From Gammaproteobacteria bacterium (GTDB lineage: Bacteria; Pseudomonadota; Gammaproteobacteria; HK1), in NCBI GenBank assembly GCA_020444775.1, contig JAGRHX010000652.1:1-6082 (forward strand): a DNA stretch of 6,082 nucleotides. The letters run 5' to 3'. The translations under genes and the position numbers were made by a program. The notes beneath the pieces are model-generated. The model saw only the letters and a list, made by a program, of their open reading frames with translations. It did no database searches and was not told the origin of the DNA. Of the stretch, positions 1 to 5,844 are shown piece by piece; within the stretch, counting starts at the first letter, position 1; every line of letters starts with the position of its first letter.

Positions 1-256
1 GGTCCGCGGTCAGGCGCTCGGTCGTGTCGTCGTTGACGAGCGGCCGGATCTTGCTGAGCGACCACCGCAGGGCGCCGCGCGGGTCGTCGGGCATCTCCCA
101 GAACAGCTCGCACAGCCGCTCGCGCCGCTGCGGCCGGCGGGTCAGAGCCACGTAGGCGAGCAGGGCGCGCGTGCGCCGCGAGGCGGGCAGCTTGACGGTC
201 TCGCCGTCGTGCAACACGGCGAACTCGCCCAGCGTGCGTACTTGTATCCGCGGCAT
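1..256 (-). CDS. SARP/AfsR-type transcriptional regulator, N-terminal fragment
   Basis: This is the first 85 codons of a minus-strand gene that continues beyond base 1. The translation starts MPRIQVRTLGEFAVLHDGE, which is the first beta strands of the OmpR-like winged helix found at the N-terminus of SARP (AfsR/DnrI) activators. Residues 46-74 contain ERLCELFWEMPDDPRGALRW followed by SLSKIRPLV, a stretch I recognise from proteobacterial SARP-like regulators that carry a bacterial transcriptional activation domain and often an ATPase or TPR region further on. Those later domains would lie outside the window, so full length and any ATPase cannot be judged. The ATG at 254-256 fits the usual family N-terminus; a GGA a few bases upstream is only a weak ribosome binding site. 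The gene is divergent from the DUF1127/MarC pair, so it might regulate that pair or itself (inference). The family call is fairly sure; the target is unknown. Confidence 0.82.
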   Translation of the reverse strand, partial: MPRIQVRTLGEFAVLHDGETVKLPASRRTRALLAYVALTRRPQRRERLCELFWEMPDDPRGALRWSLSKIRPLVNDDTTERLTAD

Positions 257-357
257 GTCATTCCGAGAACTGGTGCTCAGCGTGAGGATATTCCACGCGC
301 CCTACCACGGTGCTTCCACGCTGGGCCCAATGGGCGGCCCCGGGAATGCGCGTCGGC

Positions 358-385
358 GAGGCCACCCCGTCCGGGGCGACGCCTC
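358..385 (+). promoter_or_regulatory. GC-rich hairpin in leader of the DUF1127 gene
   Basis: GAGGC at 358-362 pairs with GCCTC at 381-385, and inside it CCCCG at 365-369 pairs with CGGGG at 372-376 across a two-base loop. The structure lies 18 nt before the ribosome binding site of the DUF1127 gene and within the 157-nt gap between divergent genes. It could be a leader RNA structure or an operator. There is no T-run after it, so a simple intrinsic terminator is unlikely. High GC makes chance pairing quite possible. I saw no convincing -35/-10 pair in this gap. Confidence 0.3.
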
Positions 386-402
386 CGACGACTCTGCACA
401 CC

Positions 403-408
403 AGGAGA
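403..408 (+). promoter_or_regulatory. Ribosome binding site supporting the GTG start at 414
   Basis: AGGAGA at 403-408 lies 5 nt before GTG 414-416. This favours the GTG start over the in-frame ATG at 429 and over the longer open frame that begins further upstream inside the divergent regulator gene. Confidence 0.7.
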
Positions 409-413
409 CCGAC

Positions 414-806
414 GTGAGCACCAGGACGATGACCGTTCGACCCACTTATACCATGGTGATTCCGCGTGGAACGCAGCGTTCCGCGACCCACGCCACGGGC
501 AGCCGTGACCGGCGCCCCACGCCGGCCGGCCAGCGCCGGCATGCCCCTCTGGCCACCCACGCGGCGGCCGACTTCAGCGTCGCGCGCTTCATCCTGGCGG
601 CGGTCTCCGACGTCCACGACCTGGTGCTCGCGTCAGTCGACACGTGGCGACGCGGCCGGGCCATCGCAAGGACCATCGCCGAGCTGTCCCGTCTCGACGA
701 CCACGTGCTGCGCGACGTCGGCATCCGGCGTTCCGAAATCCGCGTGGTCGCGCGCTCGCTGGTCGAGCACCCGGGCGTCGACGTCCGTGTGCGCGTCGGC
801 ATCTGA
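414..806 (+). CDS. DUF1127 domain protein with long N-terminal extension
   Basis: The product is 130 aa from the GTG at 414. Residues 78-109 carry the DUF1127 (YjiS-like) signature: a basic Trp-Arg-Arg segment, then IAELSRLDDHVLRDVGIRR and SEI, matching the family pattern of a short amphipathic helix with a conserved L-DD-hLRDIGl-R-EI core. The family is found in alpha- and gammaproteobacteria. Its small members are linked in some species to stress, phosphate or RNA-related regulation, but no biochemical role can be assigned here. Typical members are about 45-80 aa, so the first roughly 75 residues are extra. They are rich in Arg, Thr, Pro and His and look disordered, with a hydrophobic helix-like patch at 56-75. 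The stop lies 25 nt before the downstream MarC-family gene, so the two are probably cotranscribed. If translation began at ATG 429 the protein would be 125 aa. Confidence 0.8.
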   Translation: MSTRTMTVRPTYTMVIPRGTQRSATHATGSRDRRPTPAGQRRHAPLATHAAADFSVARFILAAVSDVHDLVLASVDTWRRGRAIARTIAELSRLDDHVLRDVGIRRSEIRVVARSLVEHPGVDVRVRVGI

Positions 807-831
807 GCGAGCGAAGGGGGACACGACGACC

Positions 832-1572
832 ATGAATGCCAATCCGTTCACCGTCACGGGATTGACGGCGACGACCGCGGTGCTCGCAGCCGTTCTCCTC
901 GGCGGCATCGTCGCGGCGGACCCGGGCCGTTACCTCGGCGCGATGGAACTGTTCGACTCGGCCGCCTTCTGGGCGCTGGCGGCACCGCTGTTCGCGATCA
1001 TGAACCCGCTGGTGGCGGTGCCGTTCTTCTCCGACCTGACGGAGGGACAGACCGACGTCCAGCGCAACCGGCTGGCCATGAACGCCACGATCGCCGTGGG
1101 TGTGACGCTGGCGACGGCGGCGCTGCTGGGCGACGAGGTGCTGGATCTCTTCGCCATCAGCATCGGCTCGTTCCGCATCGCGGGCGGCATCGTGGTGCTG
1201 TGCATGGGCCTCGGCCTGGTGCGCGCCACCGCGGGCCGCGAAGACCGCTCCAACTCGGCGGACAGCTCCGCTTCGCAGGCGATCTGCCCCATCGCCATCC
1301 CGCTGCTCGCCGGCCCCGGCGCCATCGCCGCGGTGATCGTCCACTGCGATGCCGCCTCGCGTACCGGTGACTACGTGACCCTGGCGGTGGTGCTGCTGGT
1401 CATGACCGCCATCGTCTTCGCGACGCTGCGCATGGCGGTGCCGGTGGCGCGCTACCTTGGCAAGACCGGCATGACGGTCGCCAGCCGCCTGCTGGGCATG
1501 GTCGTCGTCGCGGTCGCCATCGACATGGCGACCATCGGCATCGGGCTGCGCTTCCCGAACCTGCTGGGCTGA
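832..1572 (+). CDS. MarC family (UPF0056) integral membrane protein
   Basis: This 246-aa polytopic inner-membrane protein belongs to the MarC/UPF0056 family. Family marks are NPLVAVPFFSDLT at residues 58-70 (the usual NPlgaiPfFlsLT), FRIAGGIVVL at 114-123, and PIAIPLLAGPGAI at 153-165. A C-terminal GKTGMTVASRLLGMVVVAVA segment also fits. Members have about six membrane helices; transport has been suggested but no substrate is established, and the old link of E. coli MarC to multiple antibiotic resistance has not held up. Many family members begin just before the NP motif, which would correspond to the in-frame ATG at 943 (MELFDSAAF). The ATG at 832 adds a hydrophobic segment at residues 11-29 that could be an extra helix or a signal peptide. 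I chose 832 because AAGGGGG at 814-820 precedes it, although the spacing is long (11 nt), and because 943 lacks a good ribosome binding site. It ends 27 nt before the stop of the convergent antiporter gene. Confidence 0.9.
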   Translation: MNANPFTVTGLTATTAVLAAVLLGGIVAADPGRYLGAMELFDSAAFWALAAPLFAIMNPLVAVPFFSDLTEGQTDVQRNRLAMNATIAVGVTLATAALLGDEVLDLFAISIGSFRIAGGIVVLCMGLGLVRATAGREDRSNSADSSASQAICPIAIPLLAGPGAIAAVIVHCDAASRTGDYVTLAVVLLVMTAIVFATLRMAVPVARYLGKTGMTVASRLLGMVVVAVAIDMATIGIGLRFPNLLG

Positions 1573-1584
1573 GCGAGCGTGTCC

Positions 1585-1612
1585 CCGCCGCGACCGGCCT
1601 CAGTCGCGGCGG
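1585..1612. terminator. Perfect 10-bp inverted repeat at a convergent gene junction
   Basis: CCGCCGCGAC at 1585-1594 is the exact reverse complement of GTCGCGGCGG at 1603-1612, with an 8-nt loop. The loop contains the stop codon of the minus-strand antiporter gene, and the right arm overlaps its last codons. The position, 12 nt after the MarC stop and between convergent genes, fits a bidirectional transcription end. No T-tract follows on either strand, so it is not a classical intrinsic terminator; it may act as an RNA 3'-end stabiliser or with Rho. Confidence 0.55.
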
Positions 1613-2769
1613 AGCCTCGCGTCGACCGCGATCGGCGTCGGGTAGCGCAGCATGATCCAGTACGACGAGACGACGATGGTGAGCATCGTCGCCGCGGTGA
1701 TGAGGTAGCCGGCGCGCGCCGAGATGGCGCCGGCCTGCACCGCCAGCACGGCGATCAGCAGGCCGAACTCGCTCACCTGGCCGAGCCTGACGCCGATCTC
1801 CTTCGACAGTCGGTCCTCCTCGCCCTCGAGCGTCAGCAGGCCGCGGAACACGAGCGGCTTTGCGACGAGCATCGCCACCGCCAGCACCGCGGCCGGCAGC
1901 GCGACGTCCGGCAACACGGAGAGATCGAAGCCCGCGCCGAGCGAGAAGAAGAACATCACCAGGAAGAAGTCGCGCAGCGGCTTCAGACTGATGGCGATGT
2001 ACTGAGAGATCGGGCTGGTGGCCAGGGCTATCCCCGCGATGAAGGCGCCGATTTCCGCGGACAGGCCGACCAGATGCGCGATCTCAGCCATCCCCAGGCA
2101 CCAGCCGAGTGCCAGCAGGAATATGTACTCATGAAAGCGATCGAAGCGCTCGAGTAACCTCAACAACACGTGCTTGACGATCAGCACGGCGGCGAGAATG
2201 AACAGGGGTAGCGCGCCAATGGTTCTGCCCAGTATCGCCAGATCGAACTCTCCCAGATCGCCACTCAACAGCACCAGCAAGACAAAGATCGCGATGACAT
2301 CCTGTATCAGCAACAGGCCGATCATCATCTCGCCGATATGCCGGTGATGGAGCACCGTGGTCGGCAACAGCTTGATGCCGATGATGGTGCTGGAGAACAT
2401 CATCGCCGCGCCGATGATGATGGCTTCGGTGTGCGTGAAGCCGAAGCCAAAGGCCACCGCATAACCGATCGCGGCGAATATCGCCGAGCTGACCAGCGCG
2501 ATCACCGAGGCCTTGCGCATCGTGGCGACCAGCGCCTTGGGCTGCATGTCCAAGCCCAGCAGGAACAACAGAAATATGATGCCGAAGTGGGCGATATCCG
2601 ACAGCAGCTTCAAATCCGTGACATGGCCCAGGCCATAGGGGCCAATCAACGCGCCGAGCGCGATGTAAGCGATGATGAGCGGTTGACGTGTGTAGAGGGC
2701 GATGGATGCGAGGATTGCCGCACCGGCGAAGATCAGCGAGAACGCGAAGGTGATGCTCGACGTTTCCAT
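1600..2769 (-). CDS. CPA2-type cation:proton antiporter, membrane domain only (KefB-like)
   Basis: This 389-aa protein is a monovalent cation:proton antiporter of the CPA2 family, predicted to exchange K+ or Na+ for H+ across the inner membrane. In order it shows: a first helix at about 6-25; GALIGPYGLG at 39-48; FLLFLLGLDM at 66-75; SSTIIGIKLL at 126-135; the family Gln-Asp pair at 156-157 in GLLLIQDVIAIF, where the Asp is the expected ion-coupling residue; IGAFIAGIAL at 240-249; FFFSLGAGFDL at 273-283; and a late LGQVSEFGLL. KefB/KefC proteins are about 600 aa and end in a TrkA-N (RCK) domain. Here the protein stops just after the last helix with a short basic tail, so the cytosolic nucleotide-binding gate is absent, as in shorter Nap-type antiporters. 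The open frame extends upstream to 3030, but that part is not hydrophobic and overlaps the neighbouring gene, so ATG 2769 is preferred. No Shine-Dalgarno is visible; the leader has a tandem repeat instead. It is the last gene of a possible three-gene operon. Confidence 0.92.
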   Translation of the reverse strand: METSSITFAFSLIFAGAAILASIALYTRQPLIIAYIALGALIGPYGLGHVTDLKLLSDIAHFGIIFLLFLLGLDMQPKALVATMRKASVIALVSSAIFAAIGYAVAFGFGFTHTEAIIIGAAMMFSSTIIGIKLLPTTVLHHRHIGEMMIGLLLIQDVIAIFVLLVLLSGDLGEFDLAILGRTIGALPLFILAAVLIVKHVLLRLLERFDRFHEYIFLLALGWCLGMAEIAHLVGLSAEIGAFIAGIALATSPISQYIAISLKPLRDFFLVMFFFSLGAGFDLSVLPDVALPAAVLAVAMLVAKPLVFRGLLTLEGEEDRLSKEIGVRLGQVSEFGLLIAVLAVQAGAISARAGYLITAATMLTIVVSSYWIMLRYPTPIAVDARLRRD

Positions 2770-2775
2770 GCGTGT

Positions 2776-2795
2776 GGGCAGGTAAGGGCAAGTAA
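2776..2795. repeat. Tandem 10-bp repeat directly before the antiporter start
   Basis: GGGCAGGTAA at 2776-2785 is followed immediately by GGGCAAGTAA at 2786-2795 (9 of 10 identical). Read on the transcribed strand these are TTACTTGCCC then TTACCTGCCC, ending 6 nt before the ATG, where a ribosome binding site would be expected. It may be a protein or translation control site, or chance. Confidence 0.4.
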
Positions 2796-2900
2796 GCTGT
2801 TGAGCAGGCCTGTAGGGGCAATCTACGTGAACGATCGCGGCAGGTCGACCGCGGTGGCCGATCGCACGCGAAGCAATCCCACGGTGCAGGGGACTCGCGG

Positions 2901-3875
2901 CTAATGCAACGGGGTCGCCAGTGCCGAGAGGCCCGTGCCGAAGGAGCCCGCGAGCATGGGGGCGAGGATAGCCGTGATCTGCGGGAGCCGCTTGATCGGG
3001 GATACGGAGAACCCGTGTTCGTCGAGCCAACGCTGGCGGTCCGCGCTCGTGGTCGATTCTGCATCCAGGATCTTCATCGCTTGTCGGCGAAGGATCGCGG
3101 CCGGTGGCAGGAAGAAGGTGACCGTGAGCAACGAGTAGGTGGTGCCCCAGTACACCGCCAGACTGGTAGCCACGCCGAGCACGTGCTGATCGTCAGGGGC
3201 TTGCAGCAAGGTCGCTGGCCAGCGATGCCAGACGATCTGATGCAGGATGCCCGCTACCAGTAGCGCAGAGCCACCGGCGAGAAGCGTCTTCAAGCGCTCC
3301 ATCTTCGTTGCCAGCCGGTCGAGCGTCTCGGGTCCACTGCCGCGTGGCACCACGACGGCCGCGCAACCGGCCAGCAGTGCGACCGGTGGTACTACCGCGG
3401 CGAGCAGGTTCAGCAGCTGCACCGCCACCTCGATCGCCCTGAACGAGTCTTCCGACAGACAGTTGCACGCGGCGAGGCTGTCGCGGCTCAAGTAGTACAG
3501 CAGGCTGAAGGCGTTACGACTCGCACCGCTGTGAATCGCATGCCATAGGGAGATCGCGACCAGCAACACGGCGAGCGCGGCATACAACAGTCGGCCACGT
3601 GCCGAGAGCTCGCGGTAGAGCAGCAGCGCGTAGCCGAGCACCCCGCACGCCACCACGTAGAACAACAGCAGTCCCGCGCCCCAGGTCACCCGGGCACGCG
3701 CCAGGTCCAGGGGATCCGGCGCGGGTGCATTGGCGACCTCATGGGTGAGGTGAAGCAGAATCGGCCGCAGATCGAGCGCCGCGAGCTCGAAGCTCAACTG
3801 ACTCACCAGCCAGACCAGCAGTGGTGGCAGGGCAAAGCCGAGTGCCAGTGTCTCGTTGGCGAAACGGGATCTCAT
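2901..3875 (-). CDS. Polytopic membrane protein of unknown function
   Basis: I do not recognise a family. The 324-aa product from ATG 3875 has about seven hydrophobic segments: roughly residues 10-27, 66-87, 96-112, 150-176, 198-215, 232-261 and a final one near the C-terminus (ITAILAPMLAGSFGTGLSAL). Between segments 3 and 4 lies a loop of about 35 residues with a Cys-Asn-Cys at 137-139, and after segment 4 a charged loop (ETLDRLATKMERLKTLL) that may form a short helix. Several His and Trp residues flank the helices (WHAIHS near 111-116, HQIVWHRW at 212-219). A GTG at 3944 would add 23 basic residues and leave only 16 nt after the upstream beta-helix gene; a GAGGA lies 13 nt before it, too far to be convincing. 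Neither start has a strong ribosome binding site. It sits between the exported beta-helix gene and the antiporter gene on the same strand, so an envelope role linked to either is possible but unproven. Confidence 0.8.
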   Translation of the reverse strand: MRSRFANETLALGFALPPLLVWLVSQLSFELAALDLRPILLHLTHEVANAPAPDPLDLARARVTWGAGLLLFYVVACGVLGYALLLYRELSARGRLLYAALAVLLVAISLWHAIHSGASRNAFSLLYYLSRDSLAACNCLSEDSFRAIEVAVQLLNLLAAVVPPVALLAGCAAVVVPRGSGPETLDRLATKMERLKTLLAGGSALLVAGILHQIVWHRWPATLLQAPDDQHVLGVATSLAVYWGTTYSLLTVTFFLPPAAILRRQAMKILDAESTTSADRQRWLDEHGFSVSPIKRLPQITAILAPMLAGSFGTGLSALATPLH

Positions 3876-3960
3876 CGACTGCACCGTTGTTCTCGGCAAT
3901 CGAAAGAAGGCCGACAACCGAGACCGGCACACGCAGCGGACCACGTAGTGTCGTCAGTCC

Positions 3961-5259
3961 TCACTGCGGCGCTGCGAAGCGACAGCTCTCCCATGAGTTG
4001 TTGCCCGTGTCCTCCACCTGATGCAGCGGCACGCCGACCGGTGCGACCAGCGGTGTCTGTGTGCCACAGGTCTCATTGTCATACAGCGCTGGTCGACCGT
4101 TGGCCTGGGGGCGGATCGTAGTGTGGCCGAAGAGGACGATGCCCTGGTCATAGCTCTTGCCACCCGCCGCGCTGAAGATGGCATTGCCGTACAGCGCCGT
4201 GCGCGGCGTGTTGCCGATATACATGGCGTATGGCTGCGCCAGGTTGCCACCTTGATAGCCGACGGGCGGCGGGTTGATGCTGGTATAGGGCAGCGGCCCG
4301 CCGTGCACTGTATTGTGACGAATGGTATGACCCGTCGCATCGCTTGCATATACCCAGAGGGCCGAATCCAGGCCGCTGAAGGTGTTCTTCTCCAGCACCA
4401 CGCCACCGCTCGACTTCCAGGTGCTCAGATAGATGCCGATGCCGGCTTCGTGCACCTCGCCTCGAATCGTGTTGTTGACGATCCAAAGTCCCGGCATCGC
4501 CCAACCCGCGAGGATCCCGAAGGTCGTGCCGCCGCGACTGTCGAGATCGAGGACATTGTCCGAGATCGTCACGCCATCACCTTGCGTGACGTGCATGCAG
4601 ACGGGGCAGCGCATGGTGTTGTTGGCGATGGTGGCGGTGACCAGGCTGTCGAGGTCGAAACCGAGATCGAGTACCTCGACCGTCATGTCCTCGATGTTCA
4701 GCTCGCGAATCAGATCGGCCGGTAGGACCTTGTCGAGCTTGCCGCTGGCCATCTGGCGCGCCGGACCGAACGTGCGGATGCCCACCTCGAAGTCTCGCAA
4801 GGTGCCGCCGTGGATCCAGACATTGGCGACACCCTCGGTAATGGCTATCGCAATCCGCTCGTCATGGGTATCAGCCCAGGGATGCGTCAGGTCGCTCAAG
4901 GTTCGGCCCGCGAACCAGAGCTCGACATTGCTGGCAGCGATGCGAAACGTCTCCAGACGAGCCGAGACGGTGATGTCCTCGGCAAGGCAATAGCGGCCCG
5001 ACTTGACCATGACATAGGGCTGTTGGGCGTCGACATCCGCTTGTGTGATGGTCACGTCGCAAAAGAGATACGGACGCGGTCGATCGCCGCCGGGCAGGTC
5101 GGGCCCGACAAAAGTGAAGTTCGTCTGCAGGGGCGTCGCGAATGACGGTGCCGTGGAATTGAAGGTGTCGGCGCTGGCGACGGCAGCCAAGAGCCAGAGC
5201 AGCGCCAGTCCTGCCCAGGACTGCTTCGTGATCCGTGATGAGTGACTGGATGATGACAT
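3961..5259 (-). CDS. Secreted right-handed parallel beta-helix protein
   Basis: The 432-aa product has a signal peptide: a basic start, a hydrophobic core at 15-28 (WAGLALLWLLAAVA) and a likely cut after Ala-Ser-Ala at 28-30. The mature protein shows the repeated turn pattern of right-handed parallel beta-helix (PbH1-type) proteins, with an Asn ladder at NNT 213-215, DNV 234-236, NNT 262-264, KNT 291-293, HNT 315-317, GNA 358-360 and DNE 394-396; early coils begin at about residue 107. This fold includes polysaccharide lyases, epimerases, glycosidases and adhesins. I see no catalytic residue set that would pick one, so the substrate is unknown. Six cysteines (67, 91, 218, 221, 398, 426) could form disulfides outside the cytoplasm; 218-221 is a CPVC motif. 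The ATG at 5259 is set by a strong ribosome binding site. The stop is 85 nt before the ATG of the next gene on the same strand. The fold is confident; the function is open. Confidence 0.85.
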   Translation of the reverse strand: MSSSSHSSRITKQSWAGLALLWLLAAVASADTFNSTAPSFATPLQTNFTFVGPDLPGGDRPRPYLFCDVTITQADVDAQQPYVMVKSGRYCLAEDITVSARLETFRIAASNVELWFAGRTLSDLTHPWADTHDERIAIAITEGVANVWIHGGTLRDFEVGIRTFGPARQMASGKLDKVLPADLIRELNIEDMTVEVLDLGFDLDSLVTATIANNTMRCPVCMHVTQGDGVTISDNVLDLDSRGGTTFGILAGWAMPGLWIVNNTIRGEVHEAGIGIYLSTWKSSGGVVLEKNTFSGLDSALWVYASDATGHTIRHNTVHGGPLPYTSINPPPVGYQGGNLAQPYAMYIGNTPRTALYGNAIFSAAGGKSYDQGIVLFGHTTIRPQANGRPALYDNETCGTQTPLVAPVGVPLHQVEDTGNNSWESCRFAAPQ

Positions 5260-5265
5260 GTTCGA

Positions 5266-5270
5266 CCTCC
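5266..5270 (-). promoter_or_regulatory. Ribosome binding site of the beta-helix gene
   Basis: On the minus strand GGAGG lies 6 nt before the ATG at 5259. It fixes the start at the beginning of the signal peptide. Confidence 0.75.
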
Positions 5271-5512
5271 ACTGTCGTGCGCGTCGCGTGCGTTGTGGCT
5301 GAACCGCCGTGCTTGGTCATCCATACTGACCATGCGGGGTGCTCAGCCGCCTGTAGCACACGCAATGTATCCCTACGCCTGCCCTATACCGTCATCACGC
5401 CCATACTGGGTCCGTTCACATCAGGCTGTTGGGCCATGATCGATGACTGGTATGGGGACCGAGGATGGCAGCGCGTTGCCGCCGATTCCGTGAGCCACAT
5501 CACCTATCGAGA

Positions 5513-5533
5513 CCGATCGCATGGGACGATCGG
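5513..5533. repeat. Inverted repeat CCGATCG-N7-CGATCGG
   Basis: CCGATCG at 5513-5519 is perfectly mirrored by CGATCGG at 5527-5533. A third related half-site, GATCGGA, follows at 5550-5556. The 14-bp centre-to-centre spacing of the two arms is a possible dimeric operator, about 260 bp upstream of the beta-helix start and 320 bp upstream of the FAS1 start. Confidence 0.4.
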
Positions 5534-5553
5534 CCCGGAAGCGCCGGGTGATC
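5528..5553. repeat. Hairpin overlapping the neighbouring inverted repeat
   Basis: GATC at 5528-5531 pairs with GATC at 5550-5553, and CCCGG at 5534-5538 pairs with CCGGG at 5544-5548 around an AAGCG loop, with GG opposite a single T as an internal bulge. It shares bases 5528-5533 with the dyad at 5513-5533, so as RNA the two folds would exclude each other. No T-run follows. Confidence 0.35.
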
Positions 5554-5796
5554 GGACTCGTTGCACGTGATGCAGCGATCCCCCGGCCGAACCCAGATTC
5601 AAGGATGTGTTCCCGGACACGCGCGTAGAGCAGCCCCTGAGGCGAACCCATGTGCCGGCCAATAACACTCAGATGAACCTGCATCAAGAGTGAACATAGC
5701 GAGTCGCTTCCAGGCATCGGAAGAAGCGAATGCCACGCAAGAACAGTTGGTGACCGAGTCGTTGATCCGTGCTCAGCGGGGCCACGTAGCTTCAAG

Positions 5797-5813
5797 CGAA
5801 CACAGCATGTTCG
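5797..5813. promoter_or_regulatory. Dyad CGAACA-N5-TGTTCG upstream of the FAS1 gene
   Basis: CGAACA at 5797-5802 is exactly mirrored by TGTTCG at 5808-5813, ending 37 nt before the FAS1 start codon. Size and place fit a repressor or activator site, or a 5' leader hairpin. The spacing between GAAC and GTTC is 7 nt rather than the 4 nt of the Gram-positive LexA box, so a LexA site is not claimed. Confidence 0.4.
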
Positions 5814-5837
5814 ATGTCAGTCAATTCGACAACGCTC

Positions 5838-5844
5838 GAGGAGA
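5838..5844 (+). promoter_or_regulatory. Ribosome binding site of the FAS1 gene
   Basis: GAGGAGA at 5838-5844 lies 6 nt before ATG 5851 and fixes the start at the signal peptide. Confidence 0.8.

Noticed and set aside
171..413. Upstream extension of the DUF1127 reading frame
   Set aside because: It runs through the divergent regulator gene and the intergenic hairpin, while a good ribosome binding site sits right before GTG 414.
589..1344. A 251-codon open frame on the minus strand
   Set aside because: It is antisense to the DUF1127 and MarC genes, and the product is mostly Arg, Gly, Ala and His, typical of a shadow frame in GC-rich DNA.
1579..2157. A 192-codon open frame on the plus strand
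   Set aside because: It is antisense to the conserved C-terminal half of the antiporter; composition is dominated by Arg, Gln, Asp and His with no fold signal.
2129..3064. A 311-codon minus-strand frame overlapping the antiporter
   Set aside because: It is another reading frame of the antiporter and its upstream gap; the other frame carries all CPA2 motifs.
4021..4725. A 234-codon open frame on the plus strand
   Set aside because: It is antisense to the beta-helix gene, whose signal peptide, Asn ladder and ribosome binding site are clear. The translation is low in hydrophobic pattern and has no domain.
5762..5790. Sigma-70 promoter with TTGATC as -35 upstream of FAS1
   Set aside because: At 17-nt spacing the -10 would be CGTAGC, too poor a match to TATAAT to report as a promoter.
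5421..5795. A 124-codon minus-strand frame in the long intergenic region
   Set aside because: There is no ribosome binding site, no recognisable domain and no coding-like third-position bias that I could see. It could still be checked by a translated search.
5797..5813. LexA (SOS) box before the FAS1 gene
   Set aside because: The half-sites resemble GAAC/GTTC, but the 7-nt spacing differs from the Gram-positive 4-nt spacing, the orientation differs from the alphaproteobacterial direct GTTC-N7-GTTC, and FAS1 genes are not known SOS genes.
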